Shown: one piece after another, positions 14,724 to 25,118 of the stretch
Layout of the letters: each line of letters opens with the position of its first letter
How positions within the stretch are numbered: the first letter of the stretch is position 1
Source of the DNA: JAEUIG01 sp046349775
GTDB taxonomy: Bacteria > Planctomycetota > Planctomycetia > Planctomycetales > Planctomycetaceae
Assembly (NCBI GenBank): GCA_046349775.1
Contig: JAXMBS010000041.1
Location: 1-51,618 of the forward strand
Direction of reading: 5' to 3'
Length of the DNA stretch: 51,618 nucleotides
Notes under the pieces: model-generated
Told to the model about the DNA's origin: nothing
What the model saw: only the letters and a program-made list of their open reading frames with translations
The model's database searches: none
Made by a program: the position numbers and the translations under genes

Positions 14724-17129
14724 TCAGTCGACGAACAGGAACTCGTTCGCTCCGAGCAGCACGTGCACCAGTGCGGCCCAGCGGACGGCCGGTGGTGAAT
14801 CGGTCGCCGCGTTCAGCGACTGCAAGAGCACCGTACGTTCCGCTTCCTCCGGCAGTCGCCCGTACAGCAGCTCATACAAAGAGTTCAGGCGTGCGGAGTC
14901 ATCCCCTTGTTCTGTGGCGACACGCTCGGCCAGAACCTGCGCCTGGCGCAGCACCAGCGGGCTGTTGAGGACGAACAATTGCTGCAGGGGCGTCGTTGTC
15001 GCTTCGCGGTTGGGGCTGTGGGCCGTCGGCTCCGGGAAATCGTACAGCCGCAGCATGGTGTTGAGTTCTTCACGACTGACCTTGCCGTAGACGCTGCGCC
15101 GCGCAGTCGCCGGTTCGGCCAAGTTGCTGGCCGGCCCTCCCATCGACGGATCAAGCTGTCCGGAGGCGGCCAGCATCGCGTCGCGCCAGGCTTCAATCTC
15201 CAGACGCCGGGGATTCATCCGCCAGAGCAGCTGGTTCTCCGGATCGATGCCTGCGTTCTCAGAAGAGTTCGCGCCTGATTGCCGATACGCGGCCGACAAC
15301 ATCAGTTCGCGATGCAGCCACTTCAGCGACCAGCCTTCCGCAATGAACCGCGCCGCCAGCCAATCGAGCAGTTCCGGATGCGTCGGCGGCTCTCCCTGGA
15401 CGCCGAAGTCGCTCGGGGTCCGCACGATCCCCTGGCCGAAGTGATGCCGCCACACGCGATTGACGATCACCCGAGCCGCCAGCGGCTGAGCGTCGCCGAG
15501 GATCGATTCCGCCAGCTCGCGGCGCCCGCTGCCGCGCGTGAACGGCTCGGCATCGGTTTTCGCGAGGACCTGCAGGAACCGCCGAGGGACGACGTCCCCC
15601 AGGTTGGTCGGATTCCCTCTCTTGAAGACCGCCAGATCGCGCGACTCCCCCGGCCGGGTGTCGAGCCGCGTCATGTCCGGCCCGTCGGGCATCACATAGA
15701 GGCTGGCCTCCTCGACGGCATGCGCCCACAGGCCGTCATAGCCCGGAGTCTGCTTGAGACTGTCGATCTCCGCCTGCAACTTCGTCGCCGGCTCCGACTT
15801 CTTGTCAGCGATCTTGGCTAAGTCCGCATTGAGGGCGTCGATCTTGTGCTTCGTCGCGATCAGCGGGGCGGCGGCATCCGGCGGGAGCAAGGGACGATCG
15901 GTAACCTGCGTGCTCGCGAAGACGCCCGCCAGCGCATAGTAGTCCTGCATCGTCACGGGATCGTACTTATGGTCGTGACACCGAGCGCAGGACACCGTCA
16001 ACCCCAGAAACGTCCGCGAGACTGCGTCGATCCGCTCGTCCCATTCGTCGGCGACGATCTGCATGATGACCTCTGGCGCCAGACGCAGTTCCTTCCAGTA
16101 CGTCGGGCTCAGCCCCAGAAAGCCCAGCGCCACGAGATCGTGCGGTGAAGTTCCTTCGTACAGGTCCGCCGCCAACTGCTGACGGACAAACTCGTCGTAG
16201 CCCATGTCGCCGTTGAATGCCGAGATGACCCAGTCGCGATACAGCCAGCCGCGATCGGACGGGCTTTGCCAGTCCGGCGTGTCGTCCGTGTAACGCGTCA
16301 GGTCGAGCCAATGTCGGCCCCAGCGTTCCCCGTAGTGCGGCGATGCCAGCAGCCGGTCAATCAACCGTTCGTACGCGTCGGCGGCCGGATCATTCACGAA
16401 GGCGTGAATCTCGTCAGGCGACGGCGGGAGGCCGATCAGATCAAACGTGACCCGCCGGATCAGGACGCGCCGATCTGCCTCAGCCTGCGGCCGCAGTTTC
16501 GCAGCTATCAACTTGTCGAGAATGAACCGGTCCACCGCCCCGCGCGACCAGGCGTCCCCAGGAATTCTCGGCGGCGTCGGCACAGCAAGGGGCCGAAATG
16601 ACCAGAAATTGCGGCCGGCCGCGAGATCGATGCCGCGCTTCGGCGATTCCTTGACGGCGCGGTATTCGGGCAGCGGCGCTCCGCGGCGGATCCACTCTTC
16701 CAGATGCTGGATATCTGCATCCGGCAGCTTGCCTTCTGGCGGCATCTGCAAATCGACGTCATCGTAGCGCACTGCGCGCAGCAACAGGCTGGCGTCGGGG
16801 TTGCCGGCAACGTACAGCGGCCCGCGGCTGCCTCCCGTTCTGATGGCGGCGGAGGAATCCAGCTCCAGGTCCGCTTCCTGCGCCTTGCCGGAGGCGGCAT
16901 GGCACTCGAGGCAATGCTCGTGAAACAGCGGACGGATGTGCTTCTCGAAGAACGCGAGGCCGTCGGCATCCGCCGGTGTCGTCAGATTGGGGCTTCCAGC
17001 TGTGTCCTCGGCGTGCGCTGGTGGACTCGCCCCGCCAACAAGCACGAGGGCCGCAGCCACGAGCCACGGCGCACCGGCGCCGCAGAATCGCGCGATTGCC
17101 GTCTCAGCCGTCGTTTCTCGCATCGACAA
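14724..17129 (-). CDS. PSD1 planctomycete cytochrome / DUF1549 / DUF1553 protein
   Basis: The protein has 801 residues. A signal or anchor segment at about 19-40 ends in an Ala-rich cleavage region. The planctomycete cytochrome C domain follows with a haem-binding C73LECH77. Next come DUF1549 (about 185-400), opening with AVDRFILDKLIAAKLRP and containing GLPPSPDEI, GERWGRHWLDLTRY and a second CxxCH-type motif CARCHDHKYDP, and DUF1553 (about 510-780) with NRVWRHHFGQGIVRTPSDFG. Hundreds of such proteins are found per planctomycete genome. They are exported and thought to take part in redox chemistry linked to polysaccharide degradation. Downstream there is no DUF1501 gene, the usual partner; nadB follows instead. 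Confidence 0.93.
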   Translation of the reverse strand: MSMRETTAETAIARFCGAGAPWLVAAALVLVGGASPPAHAEDTAGSPNLTTPADADGLAFFEKHIRPLFHEHCLECHAASGKAQEADLELDSSAAIRTGGSRGPLYVAGNPDASLLLRAVRYDDVDLQMPPEGKLPDADIQHLEEWIRRGAPLPEYRAVKESPKRGIDLAAGRNFWSFRPLAVPTPPRIPGDAWSRGAVDRFILDKLIAAKLRPQAEADRRVLIRRVTFDLIGLPPSPDEIHAFVNDPAADAYERLIDRLLASPHYGERWGRHWLDLTRYTDDTPDWQSPSDRGWLYRDWVISAFNGDMGYDEFVRQQLAADLYEGTSPHDLVALGFLGLSPTYWKELRLAPEVIMQIVADEWDERIDAVSRTFLGLTVSCARCHDHKYDPVTMQDYYALAGVFASTQVTDRPLLPPDAAAPLIATKHKIDALNADLAKIADKKSEPATKLQAEIDSLKQTPGYDGLWAHAVEEASLYVMPDGPDMTRLDTRPGESRDLAVFKRGNPTNLGDVVPRRFLQVLAKTDAEPFTRGSGRRELAESILGDAQPLAARVIVNRVWRHHFGQGIVRTPSDFGVQGEPPTHPELLDWLAARFIAEGWSLKWLHRELMLSAAYRQSGANSSENAGIDPENQLLWRMNPRRLEIEAWRDAMLAASGQLDPSMGGPASNLAEPATARRSVYGKVSREELNTMLRLYDFPEPTAHSPNREATTTPLQQLFVLNSPLVLRQAQVLAERVATEQGDDSARLNSLYELLYGRLPEEAERTVLLQSLNAATDSPPAVRWAALVHVLLGANEFLFVD

Positions 17130-17280
17130 GGACCTTCCATCACAACGATCCGAACGCCATCTCCCACGATAGCAGACTTCGCCACACTGCTCGATTCAAC
17201 ATGCATGGTCGCAGCAATTTTCCGCGTGTCGCAGCACTTCCGATTTCGCTGACAGCTGCGACCACGTATACAATCGTCGC

Positions 17281-17703
17281 ATGGTCCGGCCACTGCTCAT
17301 CCTCTGGGCGTCTCCCGGAAGCCTCCTCGGTCTGGCCGTGGGCCTGACCGCGGTCGCCTGCCGCAGCGGAGCGATCCGGCGCAACGGGCCGACGCTCGAA
17401 TGCCATGGCCCGCTGGTCCGCTGGGTGCTGACCCGCGGGCGGTTTCAGGCGCGGGCGATGACGCTCGGCCACGTCATTCTTGGCTGCGACGTCCAGGCAC
17501 TCGACGTCACCCGCGAGCATGAGCTGGTCCACGTTCGGCAGTACGAACGCTGGGGGCCGCTGTTCATCCCGGCCTATCTGCTCAGTTCCGCCTGGCTGTG
17601 GCTGCGGGGGTTCGATCCGTACCTCGACAACCCGTTCGAGGTGGAAGCTTACAACCACGATGCGGCCGGCAGAGAATGGCCGCGCCCGGCGAACGACGAT
17701 TAG
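17281..17703 (+). CDS. conserved hypothetical membrane protein with HExxH motif
   Basis: The protein has 140 residues. It has an N-terminal hydrophobic segment (about 4-27), a middle segment with mixed character, the motif HELVH (80-84) inside REHELVHVRQYERWGP, and a second hydrophobic stretch LFIPAYLLSSAWLWL. The C-terminal NPFEVEAYN supplies a further Glu. HExxH plus a distal Glu resembles a gluzincin-type zinc site, so a small membrane peptidase or zinc-binding role is possible but unproven. It is divergent from the PSD1 gene, with about 150 bases between them that must hold both promoters. Confidence 0.75.
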   Translation: MVRPLLILWASPGSLLGLAVGLTAVACRSGAIRRNGPTLECHGPLVRWVLTRGRFQARAMTLGHVILGCDVQALDVTREHELVHVRQYERWGPLFIPAYLLSSAWLWLRGFDPYLDNPFEVEAYNHDAAGREWPRPANDD

Positions 17704-17737
17704 CGACGCTGACGCAGATACGTCGGAACTCCAGCGG

Positions 17738-18217
17738 CTACTTCTTCTTTTTCTTCTTCTTCGGTTCCGGTTCGGGCTCTGGCTCGGCTTCCGCGAGTTC
17801 ATCCCCGGAGAACGCGTCGTCCTCGAACTGGAAGTCGTCGGTCATCGCCCCGACGTCCTCTTCCAACGCTTCGGTGTCTTCGACGTCTTCGGCGAAGGCT
17901 TCCGCTTCCTCCGAATCCGCTGCGTCCAAGCCAGCATCCGCCACGATCTCGGCGGTCTGGGCGCCGGAGAGACCGGTCGGAACCGGTTCGGACTTTGCCG
18001 CCTTGGCCGCAACCGGCGCCTGCCGCTTGCCGACGACAATGATCACCGGCATGAGCGCCAGCAGCACACCCACCACTGCGAGCGCGGCGACAACCCCCAG
18101 GATCATCGGCTTCATGTCGCCGGCCGAACCGAGCAGGGCCATGATGGCGAACACGGCCAGGATTCCGGAGGGAATCGCAGCCACCAGTGAAGTTCCAGCA
18201 AGCGCCATCCGACTCAC
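17738..18217 (-). CDS. two-helix membrane protein with acidic domain and poly-Lys tail
   Basis: The protein has 159 residues. Two hydrophobic helices (about 5-30 and 37-62) are followed by a basic linker and a long acidic stretch (about 98-145) dominated by Glu, Asp and Ala. The protein ends with EPEPEPEP and seven lysines, coded by a TTC/CTT-rich tract at 17738-17760 that may be prone to slippage. I know no function. The charge pattern suggests the tail stays in the cytoplasm and interacts electrostatically. It converges with the HExxH gene (35 bases apart). Confidence 0.7.
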   Translation of the reverse strand: MSRMALAGTSLVAAIPSGILAVFAIMALLGSAGDMKPMILGVVAALAVVGVLLALMPVIIVVGKRQAPVAAKAAKSEPVPTGLSGAQTAEIVADAGLDAADSEEAEAFAEDVEDTEALEEDVGAMTDDFQFEDDAFSGDELAEAEPEPEPEPKKKKKKK

Positions 18218-18452
18218 GGCGGTGTTCCTTCCAACAGGCGAACGGGGAGAAATGTGCCGATTCCGGCCAACCCCAGCCTAGCTCCGCTCCGCTACCCCTG
18301 CCAAGACTCTTGTCGGGAGGCGGCGCAATCTCAGTGCGGAATCGGCCCAGGCATCGACCGGAGTTGATGCATTCTGCCGGTTTTGCGGGCACAACGCAAA
18401 AGTCCCGGCGAACAATACGGTTGTGCAGGCTTCCCGAAGACGCCGGGCACAC

Positions 18453-18914
18453 CTAAGTCGCTTGCGGGTTTGCATCTCCTTCCCCGCGACGCCGGATCGA
18501 CTGCCCCGGCACGACAATGAACGCCTCGGCCACCTCCGCCGGCACCCGCATCAGCCGACCATCCGCGAACCTGATGAACGCCCAGTTTGTCTCTGCCCGG
18601 GCCAACAGCGTCTCGTCCGCCTCCCGCCGAATCTCAAACCGTCGCACCGACGATACCCGCTGAAAGTCCGACACCCAGGTCTGCACCACGATCCGCTCCC
18701 CCTCGAACGCCGGGGACCGGTATTCGATGAAATGCGATCGGGCAACCCAGCCATAACCAGCCGCATGGTAACGTTCAGGTGTCCAGCCCTGGGCGGATGA
18801 ATGGGCGACGGCGGCATCCTGCATCCAGTTCACGTAACAGACGTTGTTGACGTGTCCCAATCCATCGATTTCCTCAGGCCGCACCGTCAGTTGATGCACG
18901 TAAATCGCAGGCAT
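18453..18914 (-). CDS. hotdog-fold acyl-CoA thioesterase (4HBT)
   Basis: The protein has 153 residues. The motif EEIDGLGHVNNVCYVNWMQ (14-32) is the YbgC/FadM signature: the catalytic Asp17 followed by G-HVNN-Y. The remainder (WVARSHFIEYRSPAFEGERIVV-type strands, then AETNWAFIRFADGRLMRVP) fits a single hotdog domain. It hydrolyses acyl-CoA thioesters in the cytoplasm; chain-length preference cannot be read. The gene is divergent from cysH. The region downstream to the poly-Lys membrane gene is 235 bases without any gene I can see. Confidence 0.88.
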   Translation of the reverse strand: MPAIYVHQLTVRPEEIDGLGHVNNVCYVNWMQDAAVAHSSAQGWTPERYHAAGYGWVARSHFIEYRSPAFEGERIVVQTWVSDFQRVSSVRRFEIRREADETLLARAETNWAFIRFADGRLMRVPAEVAEAFIVVPGQSIRRRGEGDANPQAT

Positions 18915-18981
18915 TTGGTCTCCGGAAACTGGGCCACCGGCGGTCCCCGGCTAGATTAGCCTCCGACCTGCAATGCGTCGA

Positions 18982-19011
18982 TTGAGGCCCACGTTCGCCG
19001 ACTGCTACACT
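18982..19011 (+). promoter_or_regulatory. possible sigma-70-like promoter for cysH
   Basis: TTGAGG (18982-18987) and TACACT (19006-19011) are separated by 18 bases, about 140 bases before the cysH start in the divergent intergenic region. This is a pattern match only. Confidence 0.3.
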
Positions 19012-19078
19012 CGCCGGCGAAGGACTCTCGGTACTTGGTGTTTGGCAAGGGCAACCCGGCGCCCAGCACCTCTCGCCG

Positions 19079-19141
19079 ATCACTGACCATCAACGACCGG
19101 CAAACTCACGACCGACAACTGAACACTGACAACCGACAACC
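19079..19141. repeat. heptamer-like ACCGACAACTG repeat upstream of cysH
   Basis: Successive phrases of the form ACTGACCATC, AACGACCGGC, AAACTCACGACCGAC, AACTGAACACTGACAACC and GACAACC form a degenerate array with 7-10-base periodicity. It ends eight bases before the cysH ATG, so the cysH leader is made of repeat DNA. Confidence 0.65.
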
Positions 19142-19148
19142 ATTTTCA

Positions 19149-19940
19149 ATGCCACGTCTGTCGCAGGCCAAGCTGCTGGATCTCAACAAGTCGTTCGACG
19201 ATCGCAGCCCCGAAGAACTGCTCCACTGGTGCCGTGAGACCTTCGGGCCTCGCGTCGCCGCGATCTCGGCCATGCAGAAGGCCGGCAGCGTGATCTGCCA
19301 TATGGTGCATCGGCTCAAGCTGGATATTCCGATCGTGTTCGTGGACACCGGCGTCATGTTCCAGGAGACACTCGACACCCGCGACCGGATACAGCGTGAG
19401 TACAACCTCAAGATGCGGACGCTCTCGTCCGAAATGTCGATGGCCGAGCAGTCCGCGAAATTCGGCGTCCTGTACCTGAGCGTAGAGGGACAGAAGCAGT
19501 GCTGCCACATGCGCAAGGTCGAGCCGTTGCGGGCGATCGCCGGCGAATTCGACGGTCTGATCGGCAGCCTCCGCCGCGCCGAAGGGGGGAAACGCGGCGG
19601 CTGCCCCATTGTCGCGGTCGACCCGGAAATGAACGCCATTCGCGTCAATCCGCTCGCCAACATGTCGGATGAGCAACTGGAGGCGTACGTCACGGAACAC
19701 AACGTCATCATCAATCCACTGCATGAGCAGGGCTTCACGACGATCGGCTGCAACCGCTGCACGACGCCGGTGCTCCCGAGCGAGCCGCCACGCGCGGGTC
19801 GCTGGCGGCATCTCGGCCCGTGGTCCATGTATTGCGGCATCAATCCGACGGACCTCGACGATTCCACCGCCCCGTCCGTCGATCTGCCGCAGGATCTGAT
19901 CGACCGCGTCCTCGGCCAGAAGACGGACTTTATGATCTAG
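19149..19940 (+). CDS. cysH: assimilatory APS/PAPS reductase
   Basis: The protein has 263 residues from the ATG at 19149; the frame is open upstream but there it covers repeat DNA. It reduces adenylyl sulfate (or PAPS) to sulfite with thioredoxin. The PP-loop-type ATP-pyrophosphatase fold is seen in VDTGVMFQETLDTRDRIQ. Cys118-Cys119 (KQCCHMRKVEPL) and Cys201/Cys204 (IGCNRCTTPV) make the four-Cys set that binds a [4Fe-4S] cluster, which marks APS-using enzymes. The catalytic C-terminal motif, usually ECGLH, appears here as YCGIN with Cys229. The gene stands alone without cysD/N or a sulfite reductase in the window. Confidence 0.9.
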   Translation: MPRLSQAKLLDLNKSFDDRSPEELLHWCRETFGPRVAAISAMQKAGSVICHMVHRLKLDIPIVFVDTGVMFQETLDTRDRIQREYNLKMRTLSSEMSMAEQSAKFGVLYLSVEGQKQCCHMRKVEPLRAIAGEFDGLIGSLRRAEGGKRGGCPIVAVDPEMNAIRVNPLANMSDEQLEAYVTEHNVIINPLHEQGFTTIGCNRCTTPVLPSEPPRAGRWRHLGPWSMYCGINPTDLDDSTAPSVDLPQDLIDRVLGQKTDFMI

Positions 19941-20030
19941 GTATTGGATGCCTGGTGGTTTGGTGTCGGGTCCAACCACGGGCCTGAAATAAGCTGGGTC
20001 GCTGACGTGGTTCATCTGAATGGATTTGAG

Positions 20031-20408
20031 ATGAATGCGGCCTCGATTACAGAATCCGATCCGGAGCGCATTTTTCGCGCAGCCAAACTGCGCCGACGCC
20101 TCCGCTGGGCGATCGTACTGCTGGGGATCGTTGGACCGCCGGCTTTGACGATCCGGGAAGTGCAGTTCTTCAGTAACCCAACTTGCACGGGGGTGTTTTT
20201 CCGCGTGAAATGGGTTGGTCCCGTGCGATGGTGCTACGATCCGTTTCTCCAGAGCGTCACTTTGAGCGCCACATGCGGCCAGTACGCCTGGGATCCTGAC
20301 GCAACAACACTGCATTGCATTGTCGGATGTCACAATCGAATCGCGGTGACCGATGCGAACCGTCCCGGATTCGTTCTTGATGACGGCACACACGTGCAAG
20401 TGCGATAA
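20031..20408 (+). CDS. hypothetical single-span membrane protein
   Basis: Starting at the ATG at 20031 (GGA seven bases upstream) the protein has 125 residues; the frame is open to 19944. A basic stretch RAAKLRRRLR precedes a hydrophobic segment (AIVLLGIVGPPALTI). The rest would be outside the membrane and contains five Cys, perhaps forming disulfides. I do not recognise a family. It ends 24 bases before the next gene and may be co-transcribed with the Tad motor genes. Confidence 0.5.
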   Translation: MNAASITESDPERIFRAAKLRRRLRWAIVLLGIVGPPALTIREVQFFSNPTCTGVFFRVKWVGPVRWCYDPFLQSVTLSATCGQYAWDPDATTLHCIVGCHNRIAVTDANRPGFVLDDGTHVQVR

Positions 20409-20432
20409 GCCGCCTGCTGAACCTTCACAGTG

Positions 20433-21374
20433 ATGGATTCAACGGTCCCCTCCCCGCCCCCTTCACCCCGCCAGCCTCGCGACTTCGCCGATCTCGCTCG
20501 CCGGATTTCCAGCCGCACGACCGACCTGTTTGCGATTGCGCTCATAGTCGTCGTCGCGCTGACGATCGGCCTGCAGGTGACGCGCTGGTGGCGGACCGAG
20601 CCGCCAACGGCGGTCGGCGGACCGGCCGACGCGGCACCGCTCGCACTGTGGGATCCCGCTCCAAGCCTGACGGTCGATCTGCAGGCGGGCGACTGGATCC
20701 TGAAACGCTCAACCGCCAATGGAACAGCTGAAGCGGTCACCGCCGACGCCGTCGAGCAGGCGCGGCAGATTGTCGCCTCAACCCAGCCTGCGAAACTCCC
20801 CCCGCCTACCGCCGCAGAAGAGCAGTGGCTCGCGCAACTGCGCGAATGGGCGCCCGTGAGCACGACCGACAACGCCGGACGCGTGTTCGTCCTCGGCGGG
20901 CCGTGGCCCTGGATCGTCGCTACGATCGGTTCCGGTGCGAACGACACTGCGCGTGTGGTATGCTGGATGTTCGCACTTCCTCAGGCGGAGCAGTCATGGA
21001 CGATGTACACCGCCCGTCACACGGCCGCAGGTTTGGCGGCGGCGGATGGGTTCGACGTTCCACTGCCGATGCATGTTCAGCGACTCTTGCACGCGCGCTC
21101 TGAAGACGGAAACGGTGTGACGACGTTCATGAGCGACGGATCTCTGTCGAAACTGAAGACGGACTGGGATCAGCAACTGACGGCGGCAGGATGGACTCGT
21201 GCCGGGGACTGGTCCGAGACCGACCAGCGATCGGGGGACGCTGGAGCGCAGCGGCAAGAGTCACACGGTCACACTGGATGCGACGCTGGCCCGGGACGCC
21301 GACAACGTGACCCGCAACCTGCCGAATGGCGAAGGCAACGAGCGAAAGCAAATAGCAAGAAACTGCGTCCTTAA
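20433..21374 (+). CDS. membrane-anchored hypothetical protein upstream of cpaB, C-terminus frameshifted
   Basis: A proline-rich N-terminus is followed by one membrane helix (about 32-48), then an extracytoplasmic part of some 240 residues of unknown family. Up to about GDWSETDQ the frame looks natural. From near 21230 the protein-like sequence (TLERSGKSHTVTLDATLARD) is in the +1 frame. A run of five G at that point, where four would keep the frame, suggests a one-base insertion. In the shifted frame there is no stop before the cpaB start codon, so the true 3' end is unclear. Position suggests an accessory Tad pilus protein. Confidence 0.65.
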   Translation: MDSTVPSPPPSPRQPRDFADLARRISSRTTDLFAIALIVVVALTIGLQVTRWWRTEPPTAVGGPADAAPLALWDPAPSLTVDLQAGDWILKRSTANGTAEAVTADAVEQARQIVASTQPAKLPPPTAAEEQWLAQLREWAPVSTTDNAGRVFVLGGPWPWIVATIGSGANDTARVVCWMFALPQAEQSWTMYTARHTAAGLAAADGFDVPLPMHVQRLLHARSEDGNGVTTFMSDGSLSKLKTDWDQQLTAAGWTRAGDWSETDQRSGDAGAQRQESHGHTGCDAGPGRRQRDPQPAEWRRQRAKANSKKLRP

Positions 21375-21383
21375 GATTCGCCA

Positions 21384-21420
21384 GTTCACTACTCACCGCT
21401 CACCACTCACCAGACACCTG
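21384..21420. repeat. TCACCAC heptamer repeat before cpaB
   Basis: The units TTCACTA, CTCACCG, CTCACCA and CTCACCA occur in tandem with 7-base periodicity, ending just before the cpaB ATG. It belongs to the same class as the CTCACCA run near 8785. Confidence 0.7.
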
Positions 21421-21423
21421 CCA

Positions 21424-22023
21424 ATGAAGGGCGCTCTCGGACTCACGATCGCCGCCGGACTCGGAATCGTCGGCGCGATCTGCAACTGGCTGTATCTCCA
21501 GCAACTCGGCGCAACTCAGGAGACCGTCTCGCTGATTGGCGTGAAGCGCGGCGTGCAGCTCAACGTCGGCGATCCGCTGAAGGAATCCGACCTGGAGCCT
21601 GTGCCGATCCCGCGTGATCGCGCCGGCACGCTGATTGAACGCGCGCCGCTCTGGTCGGCCCGCGATGCGATCCTCGGCTACGGCGCGAACCGGGTGTTCC
21701 ACGGCGGTGAAATCCTGCTGAATTCGGACACGGAACGCGCAGTCCGAACCTGGCCGACACGCTGCAGGACGACGAAGTCGCCCGCTGGGTGCCGATCGAC
21801 ACCCGCTCGGTCGTCACCGAACAGATCAATCCTGGAGACATGGTGTCGTTCGACGTCGGCACTCCGGGTCCGACGCCGGCCGGGATGGGGGGCAAGCCCC
21901 GCATTATTGGCCCGTTTCGCGTCCTCGCGCTGGGGGGCCGCCGCGAACCGGCCAACGTCGCCGATGCCACCCGTCCGCGCGGCGGCTCCGCCACCAACAC
22001 AATCGCCATCGTCGTCAAGATGA
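21424..22023 (+). CDS. cpaB: CpaB/RcpC Flp pilus assembly protein, 5' part before frameshift
   Basis: The start ATG at 21424 opens a protein with one membrane helix (about 5-24) followed by a SAF domain (GVKRGVQLNVGDPLKESDLE, 46-65, then PVPIPRD). This is the pattern of CpaB/RcpC, the periplasmic protein that links the secretin to the rest of the Tad machinery. The frame is convincing up to LLNSDT near 21733. Beyond that this reading is Arg/Ser/Pro-rich noise, and the genuine continuation is in the frame of the next entry. A single missing G in ACGG (ACGGG expected) would restore one gene of about 240 codons. Confidence 0.78.
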   Translation: MKGALGLTIAAGLGIVGAICNWLYLQQLGATQETVSLIGVKRGVQLNVGDPLKESDLEPVPIPRDRAGTLIERAPLWSARDAILGYGANRVFHGGEILLNSDTERAVRTWPTRCRTTKSPAGCRSTPARSSPNRSILETWCRSTSALRVRRRPGWGASPALLARFASSRWGAAANRPTSPMPPVRAAAPPPTQSPSSSR

Positions 22024-22145
22024 CGAATGGCGAGTATGACCCCATCGCTGCCAACCTGTTTGAAGCACTGCGGACGCTCGGCACACAGGGCGTCGGCGTG
22101 CAGTTGCACTCTTCGCGCACCAAGGACAATCCCCGCCGCGGTTGA
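21789..22145 (+). CDS. cpaB: CpaB/RcpC Flp pilus assembly protein, 3' part after frameshift
   Basis: In this frame the CpaB protein continues from about 21735 (RSPNLADTLQDDEVARWVPI), then MVSFDVGTPGPTP, the strand-rich RIIGPFRVLALGGRREP, a NTIAIVVKM strand and a C-terminal helix LFEALRTLG. This matches the second half of a CpaB/RcpC protein, which ends in a strand-rich domain. It needs no start of its own. It ends 72 bases before the FHA-CpaF start. Confidence 0.72.
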   Translation: MPIDTRSVVTEQINPGDMVSFDVGTPGPTPAGMGGKPRIIGPFRVLALGGRREPANVADATRPRGGSATNTIAIVVKMTNGEYDPIAANLFEALRTLGTQGVGVQLHSSRTKDNPRRG

Positions 22146-22217
22146 CCGATCAGCCATTGCGACGTGCAGATTGCGTACTGCCAATTATTCCCTTCAGCCC
22201 TAGACCCTCAGCCGTTC

Positions 22218-24095
<1,878 letters not shown>

Positions 24096-24098
<3 letters not shown>

Positions 24099-24250
24099 TG
24101 GGTAGTAGGTGGTTGATAGTGGGTAGCAAGAAAAGCTTCCCCATCGCCTACCCACTACCCACTACCCACTACCCACTACCCACTACCCACTACCCACTAC
24201 CCACTACCCACTACCCACTACCCACTACCCACTACCCACTACCCACTACC
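24096..24250. repeat. (CCCACTA)n heptamer array, about 14 copies, with inverted left arm
   Basis: From 24148 to 24250 the heptamer CCCACTA is repeated perfectly about fourteen times. The left arm (24096-24127: TAGTGGG, TAGTAGG, TAGTGGG) has the opposite orientation, so the two can fold into a stem with the loop around AAGAAAAGCTTCC. The array ends two bases before the tadB ATG and occupies its whole leader. Related TAGTGGG phrases recur at 30671-30697, 37664-37765 and 39008-39017. Confidence 0.95.
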
Positions 24251-24252
24251 TT

Positions 24253-25098
24253 ATGGACCTGTCGCTCCTCTCCAGCCTGCTCGTCGGCGCCGGACTCGGC
24301 TGTGCCGCCTGGTCGGGCAGTGAGCAGTTTGGGAGGGCGTTCGCGTTCATGGAGAACGACTTCACCGATAAGCTGCGACGGATGCGCATCCGGCCGCGCA
24401 ATCTGCGGATGGTGCTCGTCGGCTGGCTGGTGGTCACGGCAGCCGCGGCGGCCGTGATCTGGATCGCCCTCGGTATGCCCATCATCGGCCTCCTGGTCGG
24501 CGTGCTGCTGTTCTGTGTGCCGTGGTTCTACCTCCGGCGCATGGCCGAACAGCGTCGCTTGCAGATTGAAGACCAGCTCGCCGATGCGATGGTGTCGCTG
24601 TCGAGCGCGATTCGGGCCGGCCTGTCGCTGGCGCAGGCGATGGAAATCCTCGCCCGCCAGTGCCCGCCGCCGATTGCCCAGGAGTTCCAGCAGATTTACG
24701 GCGAGTACCAGATGGGCAAGACGCTGGAAACGTGCCTGGTCGAAACGAAGGCCCGGCTCAAGAGCGAGAACTTTGCCCTGTTTGCCGCCGCCATGGAAGC
24801 CAGCCGCCAGAGCGGCGGCCGGCTCAACGAAACCGTGGAGCGGATCGCGTATTCGGTTCGCGAACTGCAGCGACTGGAGCGGAAGATCCAGTCGGAAACC
24901 GCTCAGGCCCGTGCGTCGGCGTTCTACATGTCGCTGGCGCCGCCGGCGTTCCTGTTCGTGTACTACTTCCTCCTCGACCCGGAGAGTACTTCCCGGCTGT
25001 TCACCGAGCTTCCCGGCCAGATGATGCTGGCGACAGCGGCGATCCTGAACATCCTCGCGTACTTCTGGGCGCGACGGATTCTGAGCCCGGAGATCTGA
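24253..25098 (+). CDS. tadB: TadB-like type II secretion F family membrane protein
   Basis: The protein has 281 residues. It has an N-terminal hydrophobic stretch, two membrane helices at about 51-88, the cytoplasmic T2SSF domain (EDQLADAMVSLSSAIRAGLS, then QAMEILARQ and SRQSGGRLNETVERIA, about 105-215), and two C-terminal helices (about 226-274). TadB and TadC form the inner-membrane platform driven by the CpaF ATPase. TadC is not found downstream: the next gene is nuoN on the opposite strand. The start at 24253 lies directly behind the CCCACTA array and has no recognisable ribosome-binding site. Confidence 0.9.
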   Translation: MDLSLLSSLLVGAGLGCAAWSGSEQFGRAFAFMENDFTDKLRRMRIRPRNLRMVLVGWLVVTAAAAAVIWIALGMPIIGLLVGVLLFCVPWFYLRRMAEQRRLQIEDQLADAMVSLSSAIRAGLSLAQAMEILARQCPPPIAQEFQQIYGEYQMGKTLETCLVETKARLKSENFALFAAAMEASRQSGGRLNETVERIAYSVRELQRLERKIQSETAQARASAFYMSLAPPAFLFVYYFLLDPESTSRLFTELPGQMMLATAAILNILAYFWARRILSPEI

Positions 25099-25118
25099 TC
25101 TACTTCGGCTCAAGGATC

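Noticed and set aside
18389..18426. GCACAAC / GTTGTGC symmetry as a regulatory hairpin
   Set aside because: The arms are only 7 bases with a 24-base loop, which is not convincing.
24148..24250. The CCCACTA array as a CRISPR
   Set aside because: The units are 7 bases long and contiguous; there are no spacers and no cas genes.
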